Source: Riptortus pedestris
Taxonomy: Eukaryota > Arthropoda > Insecta > Hemiptera > Alydidae
Reading direction: 5' to 3'
Length of the DNA: 64,000 nucleotides
Assembly (NCBI GenBank): GCA_019009955.1
Contig: CM032228.1
Coordinates: 228,326,001-228,390,000 of the forward strand
This document shows, piece after piece, positions 44,956 to 56,564 of this stretch (the stretch's first letter is position 1; each line of letters opens with the position of its first letter). The notes beneath the pieces were generated by a model. That model made no database searches and was not told where the DNA came from. It saw only the letters and a list, made by a program, of their open reading frames with translations. Position numbers and translations under genes: made by a program.

Positions 44956-44985
44956 AACAAATAACGACAGAAAAAATTTTATATA

Positions 44986-45240
44986 TCGAGGGGAAGCTAT
45001 CAGTAAACATAATTTACCGTTAATAGCTATTCAAATCATACATTTTTCTAATAGCCTCTTTTGACTTCACTGTTAGGAAAATGAATGATAGCACATTTAG
45101 CGTACATACTACACACGCGTACATGCCATGTGCATTATGCAATGAATTTGACGTTATATAGTGCTAGGTTAATCCAAGCTTTATATTCTAACGAGTTGCC
45201 ATTTTTACTTCAACCTGTCAACGACAGGTAACACGGCTAG
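44986..45240 (+). mobile_element. Second Helitron-like family (C), 255 bp
   Basis: The 3' end has the perfect hairpin CCTGTC-AAC-GACAGG (45213-45227), then TAACACGG and CTAG|T at 45237-45241, followed by GTATATAT. The 5' end is proposed at ATATA|TCGAGGGG (44986), fitting the Helitron rule of 5'-TC after A and a 3' CTRR before T. It carries no coding region. The following sequence is a family A fragment, so it also abuts a family A TA tract. Confidence 0.7.
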
Positions 45241-45363
45241 TGTATATATCATTTTGAACCGATCTCCTAAGTAGGATCGATGAAGGACTTATGAAGAAAA
45301 TATTTCGAAACTCGCGTCATGAGTCAATCCGTAAGGCTGATCGTCAAGGAAAATCCGCTATAA
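45241..45363 (-). mobile_element. Family A fragment, copy A23
   Basis: The TATATATCATTTTGAACC, CGAAACTCGCGTCATGAGT and decayed palindrome / CCGCTATAA end correspond to the palindromic third of a minus-strand family A copy, after its TA tract. Confidence 0.8.
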
Positions 45364-45838
45364 TGCTCGCTATTCTTAGATCTACATGGAGTTTCAAGTT
45401 AAACAACTTAAACTATAATTATTAAAAAATATGTTTTCTATAATGTCAATGATGACGTGTTTATATTTGAAGTACTAGTCTTTAAAGTAGGGATTTTATT
45501 CTTATGTTTGCATGGCCAAGAAGAAAAGAGTTGAATCCCATATATAGAGATTGGTCGTGGTTTGGGAAAAGGTGATATTAGACCCCTCAGGGGGATTCAT
45601 TTGAATTGTAAATGGACGTATCTGAAATTATACTAAGGATATTGGATTACAAGCTTTGAATTTTAATGTGATCGCTATAAAAGGGGGAGGGGGAGGGTAC
45701 TACGTTGCTAAAATCTTTGACAAGTGTTAAATAAACAGTTTATAATAAGTGTTCAAGTGCAGATCGGCTAGACTTCCGTGATTTACACCTTTTCTATTTA
45801 ATAAGTTTTTCAAATATTAACATAACCATTTCAGTTCG
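45364..45838. other. No recognised gene
   Basis: A G-rich patch GGGGGAGGGGGAGGG at about 45684-45698. No coding signal. Confidence 0.4.
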
Positions 45839-45842
45839 CAAA

Positions 45843-45892
45843 AAGTCCGTCACGCAAGGGCTGCGTAAACTAAGCAAATTTCCCACGAGCAG
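45843..45892 (-). mobile_element. Family A hairpin-end fragment
   Basis: AGTCCGTCACGCAAGGGCTG CG… AAGCAAATTTCCCACG: just the 3' terminus of family A. Confidence 0.85.
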
Positions 45893-46039
45893 GTATATGA
45901 CGCGCTGATGATCTCAAATCACCATCTATTCTCTATTTTTCATGTAATAAGTAACGTATGCAAAGAGGAATACAATCTCATACCTGCTAGACATTAGCTG
46001 TTTAGTGGCTCAGTTACTCAGTGAAGTTTGATTTCGAAA

Positions 46040-46277
46040 CAAAAAATGGAAATACCTCTCTTTTGAAGGCACTAAAAAATAAACAAAAATATTTTGGAAA
46101 AAGCATATTTAAAACATTTAAATAAAAATAACTATACAAAGTTTGCTTATAACAGCCAAAAGTATGTAATTCACAAGATCAAAGGTAATTTTAAATTTAT
46201 TCCAGCCATGCCAGAATCACACCATGCCATTGAAAGAGTCGCTAAATCCTACAGCTGATAACAAAAACCAAATAACA
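46040..46277 (-). repeat. Unclassified duplicated segment, empty-site copy
   Basis: The inverse counterpart of the segment interrupted at 43.05 kb. The position that holds 868 bp there is continuous here, at about 46165-46178 (GTAATTCACAAGATC). Confidence 0.85.
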
Positions 46278-46347
46278 AATATGTCATATAATATATCTGT
46301 ATTATATTTGAAGGAATAGCATAGAAAATTAATTGAATTTTATGTCA

Positions 46348-46354
46348 TTACACA

Positions 46355-46446
<92 letters not shown>
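46348..46446. repeat. (CA)n(TA)n microsatellite
   Basis: About 20 CA repeats running into about 25 TA repeats, ending at the CTAG terminus of family B copy B4. Confidence 0.95.
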
Positions 46447-46447
<1 letters not shown>

Positions 46448-47785
46448 TAGCTCAGATACCCGGCTTCGCCCGGGAATTGATTTGAGGCTGAATGGTTATG
46501 GTATTTTTTTTTCAAGGCTTTACATTGCACAATATTTTGACATTTACCCATCCCAGTGTTTAGGGTTAATACCCGTTGTTGGCATTTGTTATTAATAAAA
46601 TTAATTTTTTATGTAAGTTTTCACTGTCCTCCAAATTGTCATATTTCCCGTCTCCTGTGCATTATGCATAGATTTCAGCTATTAAGGACAAAATACGAGT
46701 ATTAACATTGATTTGAATTAATTTTTTCCAGCTGAGGTACCTGATAGTTCAAATAGGAATGACTTGTTGAGCATATCAATATTCCGACGTAAATTACTTG
46801 CTCCACACATTGTTCCTGGAGAAATTCATAAAAAAAAAAAAAAAAAAAAAAGTTAATCTAAATAACAAAGTAAACAACTTTAGTTATGTGCATGTTTGTT
46901 GAAAAACAAATAGACAATGAAATATCGCGAATTTTTATTTCAGGCCTCCCTTATAACCCCCCCCTCCCGTTCTAACCTAAACATTTTAATATAGCTTATA
47001 ATCATGGAAGAATTAATGCTAATTGACATGGCGAGTTTTGTTATGTTCGGTTCAATCGTTCGCGCCCAATAAAATAGTTGACTCCCGCTTTAGTTTATAG
47101 TGTATATCTCGTTTATACATTGTTAAAAGACAAAAATGAATAAGACAAAAGTTACTCTAAATAACAAAATAAACAACTTTTGTTATGTTCATATTTGCCG
47201 AAAAATCAATAGGAAAAGGAATATCGCTATTTTTAATTTCAGGCCCCCATTTACAACCCCCACTCCTGCCCGTCCCTAGAAATGTTAGTACGGCTTATTA
47301 TAAGGAAGGCGTTAGTGCTAATTCACATACCGAGTTTGGTTTAGTTCGGTTGAGTTTTTTGTCCCATATAAAATTGTTGACTTCCGCAGTAGTTTTTAAC
47401 GTATAACGCATTTAAACTTCGGTATAAGACAAAAGTGTATATAACAAAAGTTACTCTAAATAACAAAATAAACAACTTTTGTTATGTGCGTATTTACGGA
47501 AAAACCAATAGAAAACGAAATATCGCTATTTTTAATTTCAGGCTTCTCTTATAACCCCCACTCCTATTCGTCTCAGAGAAAATTAATATAGCCTAAAGTC
47601 TAAGTTGGGTTAATAGTATTATAAATACCAAGTTTCATAAAATTCGGTTCAGCCGTTTATGCGTGAAAAGGTAACAAACAAACATACACGAAAGAAACAA
47701 AATGCAGATATGGTGTCTATGACATGTGAAACGAAAAGTTATCGTGAAGTTTCGCGAAAAAAATCAATGTACAGACAGAGGTTAC

Positions 47786-47790
<5 letters not shown>
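46447..47790 (-). mobile_element. Family B Helitron-like element, copy B4
   Basis: Minus-strand copy. The 3' end ACTAG-CTCAGATA-CCCGGCTTCG is at 46447, the 5' end GGTTACAATTT at 47790. It has an A-rich run at about 46829-46850, three or more internal units and the GTTT tract (as AAAC) at about 47677-47690. It is the first member of a four-element cluster. Confidence 0.92.

Positions 47791-47840
<50 letters not shown>
47791..47840. repeat. (TA)25 tract between B4 and B5
   Basis: An uninterrupted TA run joining the 5' ends of two oppositely oriented family B copies. Confidence 0.97.
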
Positions 47841-47845
<5 letters not shown>

Positions 47846-49853
47846 GTAACCTCTGTCTGTACATTGATTTTTTCCCCGAAATTTCACGATAACTTTTCGT
47901 TTCACATGTCATAGACACCATAACTGCATTTTGTTTCTTTGGTGTCTGTTTGTTTGTTTGTTTATTTGTTTGTTTGTTTGTTTGTTACCTTTTCACGCAT
48001 AAACGGCTGAACCGAATTTTATGAAACTTGGTATTTATATTACTACTAACCCAACTTAGACTTTAGGCTATATTAAAATTCTCTGAGACAAACAGGAGTG
48101 GGGGTTATAAGGGAAGCCAGAAATTAAAAATAGCAATATTTCGTTTCCTATTAGTTTTCCGGCAAATATGAACATAACAAAAGTTGTTTATTTTGTTATT
48201 TAGAGTAACGTTTGTTATATGCACTTTTGCCGTATACGGAAGTATAAATGAGTTATACGCTAAAAACTATAGCGGAAGTTCACAATTTTACTTGGCACAA
48301 AAGACTCAACCGAACTAAACCAAACTCGGTATGTGAATTAGTATTTACGACTTCCTCATAATAAGCCATACTAACATTTCTAGGGACGGGCAGGAGTGGG
48401 GGTTATAAGGGAGGCCTGAAACTAAACATAGCGATATTTCGTTTCTTATTGCTTTTTCAGCAAATATGTACATGACAAAAGTTGTTTATTTTGTTATTTA
48501 GAGAGACTTTTGTTATATACACTTTTCTTTTATAACAAAGTATAAACGAGATATACGCTAAAAACTAAAGCGGGGGCAACTATTTTATTGGTCACTAGCG
48601 GTAGAACCGAAGTTAACAACACTCGGTATGTAAATTAGCAATAATTCTTCCATGTTTATAGGCTATAATAAAAATTTTAGGTTCCAAGGGGAATGGGGGT
48701 TATGCGGGAGGCCTGAAATAAAAATTCGCGATATTTCATTGTCTATTTGGTTTTTGGCAATTGTGCACATAACATAAGTTGTTTACTTTTTTAATTAGTG
48801 TAAATTTTGTTTTATAATTATTTTTTTTGTAAAATAAGGTATGAAGCAAGTAATTTGCTTAGAAATATTGATATGCTCAACAATACATTCCAATATGAAC
48901 TACCCAGGTATCTCACCTGGATAAGCTAATTCAAATCCATGTTAGAATTTTATCCCTAATAATTCAAAACTATGTTATTTTTTAACGCCAGTAACAGTTT
49001 GCACCAAATAAGGTATACGGCCCCCACCCTTCTCTAAGTGTATTTAATACATTATTTAATTTAAACGTGAAAAATATTTGAAACAGTTTTAGAATTGTGA
49101 AGATAATGTAATATGATTTTTTAATATATTTGAATGTATTAGAGGATAGCTATCCAAAATGCATTGCAGGTTGGCAGCACTGAGACTATGTAAGTGTCGA
49201 GCTACTTCCTTTGTCCTATCAGTTCTGCCGCTTCCCTTCCGACCTCATATTGGTCTATGTTTACATGTTAATTGATGCTTATAGCAATGTATTATTATTC
49301 TCAGGAATGTGAATTTCTTTAATTATCATAAATAAATAATTTACTAGAATAAACGCTAGGGAGGTGCACTCAGGTATTTCTGGTATTAATTAACTCTGCT
49401 CCGTTAATGTATTATGATATACTTTACTGAAAACCAATATGAATACACAGTTTACAATCGAGACTTATGAAAGAGTGTTTTAATAGAGGCTATGGCGTAC
49501 CTAAAACAGCTGTCACCGTTGGACATTGTACCGCATGAAGGGAAAGAAACTTATTCATACATGGTTTGGAAGATAGAATACATTCTAGGATTATGAATTA
49601 TATGGTCCATCACTTTATAAAAAAAAAAAACTACATACACAGAGGACGGGAAATATAAAAATATTGAGGACAATGAAGTCTTAAATAACAAATAATTTTA
49701 TTATTAACAAATCCACAATAACGACGGGAATAAATTCTAAACACTGGGACAGGGAAATAAAAAAAATATTGTGGAAAGTAAAGCCTTGCCAAAAATATGC
49801 CATCTTCATTCAGCCTCAAATGAATTCCCGGGCGAAGCCGGGTACCTTTGCTA

Positions 49854-49854
<1 letters not shown>
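47841..49854 (+). mobile_element. Family B Helitron-like element, copy B5 (longest, 2.0 kb)
   Basis: Begins AAATTGTAACCTCTGTCTGT and has a GTTT tract at about 47949-47985 and three internal units (about 48030-48780). An interior of about 0.7 kb (48960-49640) is absent from B1-B4 but homologous to B8. The 3' end is CCCGGGCGAAGCCGGG TACCTTTG CTAG|T at 49851-49855. No Rep/helicase motif is visible in any frame. Confidence 0.9.

Positions 49855-49912
<58 letters not shown>
49855..49912. repeat. (TA)n tract between B5 and B6
   Basis: About 28 TA repeats lying between two CTAG termini, so B5 and B6 are tail to tail. Confidence 0.97.
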
Positions 49913-49913
<1 letters not shown>

Positions 49914-51165
49914 TAGCTCAGATACCCGGCTTCGCCCGGGAATTGATTTGAGGCTGAATGGTGATGGTATTTTTTTGGCAAGGCTTAGTTTGCACAATAT
50001 TTTGCCATTTACCCTTCCCAATGTTTATGGTTATTACCCGTCGTTTCTGTGGATTTGTTAATAATAAAATTAATTTTTTATGTAAGACTTCACTGTCCTC
50101 ATATTGTCATATTTCCCGTTTCCTGTGCATTATGCATAGATTTAAATTATTAAGGGCAAAATATTATAATTATATATTATAATTTGAATTAATTTTTCCA
50201 GGTGAGGTACCTGGTACTTCATATTGAAAAGAATTGTTGAGCAAATTTCACTAAATAACAAAATAACACCCCCATAGGAAACAAAATATCACTATTTTTA
50301 ATTTCGGGCCTCCCTTATAACCCCCACTCCTGCCCGTCCCTAGAAATGTTAGTATGGCTTATTATAAGGAAGGCTTTAGTGCTAATACACATACTGAGTT
50401 TTATTTAGTTCAGCTGAGACTCTGGTGCCAAATAAAATTGACTCCCGCTATAATTTTTAGCGTATAACGCCTTTATACTTCGGTATACGATAAAAGGGTA
50501 TATAACAAAAGTTACTCTAAATAACAAAATAAACAACTTTTGTTATGTGCATAATTGCCGAAAATGCATTAGGAAACGAAATATCGCTATTTTTAATTTC
50601 AGCCCTCCCTTATAACCCCCACTCCTGCCCGTCCCTAGAAATGTTGGTATGACTTGTTATAATGAAAGCGTTAGTACTAATACATATACCGAGTTTTATT
50701 TATTTCGGTTGGGTCTTTTGTCCCAAATAAATTTGTTCACTTCCGCTATAGGTTTTAGCGTATATCTCGTTTATAATTCGGTATACGAAAAAAGTGCATA
50801 TAACAAAAGTTACTCTAATAACAAAACAAACAACTTTTTTAATGTTCATATTTGCCCAAAAACCAATAGGAAATGAAATATCGCTATTTTTAATGTCAGG
50901 CCTCCCTTATAACCCCCACTCCTGTTCGTCTCAGAGAATATTAGTATAGCCTAAAGTCTAAGTTGGGCTAGTAGTAATATACATACTAAGTTTCATAAAA
51001 TTCGGTTCAGCCGTTTGTGCGTGAAAAGGTAACAAACAAACAAACAAACAAACAAACAGACACCAAAGAAACAAAATGCAGTTATGGTGTCTATGACATG
51101 TGAAACGAAAAGTTATCGTGAAATTTCGCGAAAAAAAATCAATGTACAGACAGAGGTTACAATTT
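49913..51165 (-). mobile_element. Family B Helitron-like element, copy B6
   Basis: Minus-strand copy with the 3' end at 49913 (CTAG CTCAGATA CCCGGCTTCGCCCGGG) and the 5' end at about 51165. It has about two and a half internal units and an AAAC microsatellite at 51032-51056. Confidence 0.92.
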
Positions 51166-51178
51166 CATATATATATAT

Positions 51179-51817
51179 AAAATTTTGTTATTTAGAGAAA
51201 CTTTTTTTTATATACACTATCATCGTATACCGAAGTATAAAGGCGTCATACGCTAAAAATTATAGCGGGAGACAAAACTTTTATTTGGCACAAAAGACTC
51301 AACCGAACTAAATAAAACACTCAGTATGTTTATTAGCACTATCGTTTTCCTTATAATAAGCCATACTAACATTTCTAGGGACGGGCAGGAGTGGGGGTTA
51401 TAAGGGAGGCCTGAAATTAATAATAATGATTTCCTATTGGGGTTTTGGCAAATATGCACGTAAAAAAAGTTGTTTAATTTTTTATTTAGAGATATTTGCT
51501 CAACACTTCTATTCAATATGAACTACCAGGTACCTCACCTGAAAAAATTAATTCAAATGTATGTCAATATTTTCTCCTTAATAATTCAAATCTATGCATA
51601 ATGCACAGGAGACGGGAAATATGACAATATGCAGGACAGTGAAGTCTTAGATAAAAAAAATAATTTTATTATTAACAAATGCTAACAACGGGTATTAACC
51701 CTGAACACTGGAACGAGTAAATGTCAAAATATTGTGCAAAGTAAAACCTTGCCAAAAATATAACATCACCATCCAGCCTCAAATGAATTCCCGAGCGAAG
51801 CCGGGTATCTTAGCTAA
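51179..51817 (+). mobile_element. Family B element, copy B7 (5'-truncated)
   Basis: Starts inside an internal unit (TTTTGTTATTTAGAGAAACT). It ends CCCGAGCGAAGCCGGG TATCTTAG CTAA|T, a variant terminus that still fits CTRR-T. A TA tract of 12 bp separates it from B6 and a compound TA tract follows. Confidence 0.88.
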
Positions 51818-51845
51818 TATATATATATATATATATACTATATAT

Positions 51846-51898
<53 letters not shown>
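51818..51898. repeat. (TA)n compound tract
   Basis: TA repeats with ATACTATATATTTATATG interruption, closing the family B cluster. Confidence 0.95.
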
Positions 51899-51899
<1 letters not shown>

Positions 51900-53570
51900 C
51901 TTCTAGCCTAACGCCTAACTGTCTAGCCCTCTGAACCGTGCACACATGGGAGTACTAGTAGATAAATGCTACATTCAAAGAAGAATAAGAGATGCAAAGA
52001 AAAAGATTAATTTAAAAAATAGAGAATTCAATAACATTGAACACCATAGAAAATCATATCATTCGGTTTTGGAGGAATTTTTTCAATAGGAATTTCAAAA
52101 AGAAAATGATTATTTTTAGAAAATGAAAACGTTGGGATAAATTATAAACGAAGGAAATGAGACAATCGGAATAATTTTAGTGATTCCGGCGTCCAATTCA
52201 AAATAAAATAATGCATTTTTCAACAAGGAATCTATGTAAAAGGCAATTTTCACAAAAACACAAGGAAACTTAGAAAAATACAAATTATCTTAATTTGCAA
52301 AAATGATGAATAGAGACTTAAACAACATTCTAAAAATGTAGACTAAATTGACAATAAAACTTCTCTCACTAACCATGCTCTTATACTTCATAGAAAGATT
52401 GGCTCAGTCTACCCTTCAGCTCTGCCTAAAAAGTATACATTGAAAACCACAAACCTAAGAAATATAAAATCATAACTAAAATGTGCGAAAATGTTTAGGA
52501 CTCATGTTTTAAGTTTAAATACTTTAGGCAAGCGAGAAAACAGTTGGATTTATTCGCAAATTGGTCCATGTTTTTGATATAAATAAATTTCTTGATGTTA
52601 ATTTGGTAGTAAATACAAAATTGTCGGAATTGTTGCCAATTTTATTGTATTTCAGAAAAGAGAAGTATTTTGAAGGAGTTTATTTATTTTATATATGTTT
52701 TTTTGGAACATCAACAACTTAGGGAATAATAACTCAAAATCTGTAATCTTAAAGGAATATGAGATTAATTGGATCTATTATAAACGTTTCTTGAATCCTA
52801 GTGACCATATTTTTAAATTTGTGTTTTTATGTAATGTGTTTCCTATATAATCATTATGTTTAAATTACAAAATTTATAATAATTTGAGATGAATAATATT
52901 TGACCTTTCCTTTATTCAAATGTCTATTCAAAAACATTAGTTATTTTCCCAGACTTCCTAATGGATTGCTTTTTTCAGATCATGTTCTTATCCAAACAAT
53001 CCTGTATATATAGGATATGCTGTCTGACGTGAGCTCAAGAAGGCTTTTATAATATTTAGCAAGGGGAAACAGAGGCCGAACACACTATTTTTTTTTATCT
53101 GAGACTCCATTCTGCTATAGAAACCTTTTACATAAACACATCACGGCTTGTTCTATGCTTCTATCACAGTAGACTTGTGTAGTCAGAGGAATTTTTCCTG
53201 CAGTCATCACTTTGACTGTTTCAATATTTTAATGGGAATTCGTTGAAAAATTTGGTTAATATGGGAGATTGGAAGTTTGGAAATGAAAAAATTATAGCAT
53301 AACCTAACGTTATAGAATTTTTGAGTATCGACAATATACTATATCACCTTAAAAACTGAATTTGTTTTGCAAAATTTAACTTCTATCCTCTTTGATTTTG
53401 ACTTAGTGTGAAATTTAATATAATTTTGAAAAATATAGATGTTCTAGTATACTGTAATAAATAATGTTTATTTGCTGTCTTTTTTACTGGTAGTTAATGT
53501 TTATTTGTTGTGTTTAATTTTTTATTTGTTGTGTTCAGTATTTGTTATTTTTCTATTATTTTGTTTTTAT
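51900..53570. other. No recognised gene
   Basis: AT-rich with high stop density. The TTTATTTGTTGTGTT word recurs at 53485-53545. 52495-52580 faintly resembles 42630-42690 (GTTTAAGTTTAAATA, CGAGAAAACAGTT), perhaps an old repeat. Confidence 0.4.
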
Positions 53571-53574
53571 TTTA

Positions 53575-53815
53575 ATTATCCCCACTCCCATTCGTTTCGT
53601 ATTAACAATAAGATGTTATAACATGTCTCTTCATTCTAAGCTTAAATACCGAATATTGTTTTCATAAGATCTGTTTTATAACAGGCAAATTCTTATGGGA
53701 TGACACCATAAATTTAGATTTTACCTTCTTGTCTCGAAAATGTTAATTTGATCTGTACCATACTTGATATTTAACTGTTCAGTCAACACTAAAGTTCATA
53801 TGGATATAATAGACT
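53575..53815 (+). mobile_element. Old family A-related fragment
   Basis: Resembles the long-form body (CCCACTCC…CGTATTAACAATAAG, AAGCTTAAATACCGAATATT, ATTTAACTGTTCAGTCAACA). Both termini are missing and it is strongly diverged. Confidence 0.6.
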
Positions 53816-54615
53816 ACTGGAAACTTTATATAGTGAGAGTTTCGAGTGCGTTATTGAATGTTTCAATTTGAGCAATAAATATAATAGTAGGCAGCCTTAT
53901 AATCACTTGGGTAAAATTTTGAGTTGTTTGCCTTATGGCGTTTTCTCAGGAGTTTACTGCCTCAGTCAAAAAAACTTTATGGGTAACTGTACTCTTTAAA
54001 ATTATATTTTTTTATGTTGCCAGATTGTTGACGAAAAGGGGTGGAGCTTCTCACCCACATTTTCTGTAATTATCAAAATTTTTAAAAAAATATTAATTAA
54101 CTCAATTCTAGAATTTCGTAGAGAAAATAAATTATTCAATAATATATATAGTAAATAATATAGGAATACAGTTTAATTTAATAATTGATCATTTTTTATT
54201 GCATTTATTTATTATGTGTATAAAAATATCCTTCAGAAATAAAGTTCTTTAATTTATTTTTAAACAAAGAATATTTTTTGATATACATATTTTTTAAAAT
54301 AGATTTATGCATGAATGTGGTCCTTGGTCACATGGTTTAGAATTAAATGAAGACTACAGGTTTGCCCACATGTCGGGTGGCCTACAAAAAAACTACAAAT
54401 TGATTTTATGTACTGGAAGTAATCATAAAATCTATTAGGTAAATGCTCAACGCCTAATTTGAGTTGTGTATTTAATATGTTAACATGATGAATAATAGGG
54501 AAATAAATAAATATACTTAAGATATTATTAATAAAATTTGTTTTATAAACCACATTTAAAATAACATTACAGATTGGATTTGATTAATAAAACTTAATGT
54601 CTTGATATTTTCCGT
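53816..54615. other. No recognised feature
   Basis: AT-rich. Nothing supported. Confidence 0.4.
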
Positions 54616-54619
54616 GGTA

Positions 54620-54850
54620 ATAAGAACGGCAGATGGCGCTGGTTAGGAAGGAGCTCAACAGGCTACCAAAAAAAGATGTTGCATAGTACACCTGGTGGAT
54701 CGGGGAGGAGGGGAAGACCGTGGCGAAGGTGGCTGGGTGGGCCGATGGAGGACTTGCGGTGGATAGGGGACCGGAGTTGGATGCAGAAAGCTTGGTATTG
54801 TTTGAACTGAAGGCAGAAGGCCACTTCCTCATAGTTTTTTCTTAAATCCA
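54620..54850 (+). pseudogene. LINE ORF2 C-terminal relic
   Basis: The translation from about 54700 reads GRRGRPWRRWLGGPMEDLR, then SWMQKAWYCLN and a stop. This is the pattern G-R-x-G-R-P-x-x-R-W-x-D-x-(V/M)-x-x-D-L near the C terminus of many LINE reverse transcriptases, here with the aspartate after W-L changed to glycine. It is GC-rich against its flanks and isolated. Clade uncertain. Confidence 0.7.
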
Positions 54851-54859
54851 CCGCTTTGA

Positions 54860-55387
54860 TAAGAAACGAGAATCGGTAATGGAAATATTAAATTAAATAG
54901 TACTACAGATTAAACATCACTGTAGTATGTAGTGTGTGCATTGCTATCAAGTGGAACACTATCAATACATTATGTAATGAACTTGGTCCATTGAGTTGGG
55001 CACTCTCTGAGAGAATTAAGCACAACCAGGTTCTCAGGAGGTTAGAATACAAATCTAGATTGGGTAAAGACCTGGATTATACCCAGTAGAGTAGAAACGA
55101 AAAATTAAATCCAGATATAATAAATTATTTTTATTTATAAGTTTCTTCTTAAAGGACCTATAAGGAAAAAATTGTATTGTATTTATACGTTTCTTAAAGT
55201 TACTAGGTAATTTTCTCTAGGTAGATAGATATTTTCTTGGCTTATGTTTATAAACATGTTGCTAGGAGTCTGGCCAATTACGGTTTGTATGGTTATTAAT
55301 ATATTGTAACGTATTAAAAAATGTGAAAATAAAAATATTAATATTTTCTAAATTAAAAATTAACAGCGTATACATTGTTATGTAATC
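54860..55387. other. No recognised feature
   Basis: AT-rich. No gene or repeat supported. Confidence 0.4.
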
Positions 55388-55400
55388 ACAATATAAATAT

Positions 55401-55626
55401 GGGGCTCAGGTTAGCCATGCGAGTTAAAGCGTTGACCTTTATCTTACATGGAAAACCTAGAGTGGCGAGTTCGATTCTTGCCTGGGCAAAGGAAATTATT
55501 TAGTGACAAAATTCATTAAATAACGTCCTAAAATCCCACCCTGGCTAGAAAAGTGCGGTAACCTGTAGATAACCCGTCCCGATTAGCCTAAGTTGCAAAT
55601 AGTCGACGTTAATAAATAATAATAAT
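55401..55626 (+). mobile_element. Full-length SINE, copy S6
   Basis: Same 226-bp length as S3, with exact ACAATATAAATAT duplications at 55388-55400 and 55627-55639. A few substitutions only, so comparatively recent. Confidence 0.93.
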
Positions 55627-55639
55627 ACAATATAAATAT

Positions 55640-56360
55640 TAATCTAAATAATTATAAAACTTGATTCAATAAATCACAATTTAATGTAAATGTAGATTAA
55701 ATATTTTTTTTAATGTCTAAATAAAGATAAGTTTTCTGATAAATCAAATGAAAATAATTATTCTCTAAGATATATGATAAACGAAATACTAATTATATGT
55801 ATAATTTCATATGATAAGTAATGTGCCGGTTATTGTTGTTGATGCACCCCCATAAAGTAATAAAAGTATTTCTTTTGTACTATTAACTTTCGCAAACTTT
55901 TGATAAGAAAAAGAAATCATTTCTTTATTTTCACGGTTGTAGTACAAAATGTTTACCAATGATAGGTATTCTCTATGAAGGACTGTATATTTGTTAAGGA
56001 AGTTTACCCTGTGTTATTTTTCTCTAGTCCCATTCAAAGATAAATATCGCCGAAAAATTGAACGTTGCCTAAACGATTGTTCCTTTTAGTTCATGTATTC
56101 GGACTAGTGTATTTTAATATCAGAATAGAATACTTGTATGCTTTACACGAGTATTGTTATTATGCTTGGGAAGTAAGAAACTGAAGGAATGGAGAGCTGC
56201 TTAGTACTGCTCATGGACGGAGGTAATTGAAAGTAGAACAGCGACTTTATAATGAAGAACATCCTGAGTTCATGTTTTGTTTCCACGAAGGAAAACACAG
56301 GATTCGTACTTAGGTTTCCTAATCTCGAGAAGTGCTCTTATCTTCATTCCATGCTTACGT
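55640..56360. other. No recognised feature
   Basis: AT-rich sequence with no repeat or coding signal I can support. Confidence 0.4.
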
Positions 56361-56363
56361 TTT

Positions 56364-56482
56364 TAGCAGATTTCCCTTAAGGGAAATCAGCTATTGGGGT
56401 CGTACTCATGACGCGAGTTTTGAAAAATTTCCTCAAATGTCCATCGATCCTACCCAGGAGATGATGAAAATGAGGTCCGTTC

Positions 56483-56564
<82 letters not shown>

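Noticed and set aside
47185..47406. 73-codon frame repeated in family B copies (also 50649-50876)
   Set aside because: Follows the 300-bp internal unit by chance. The frame is interrupted in sister units.
54584..54851. Minus-strand frames overlapping the LINE relic
   Set aside because: The recognisable protein pattern is on the plus strand. The minus frames are shadows.
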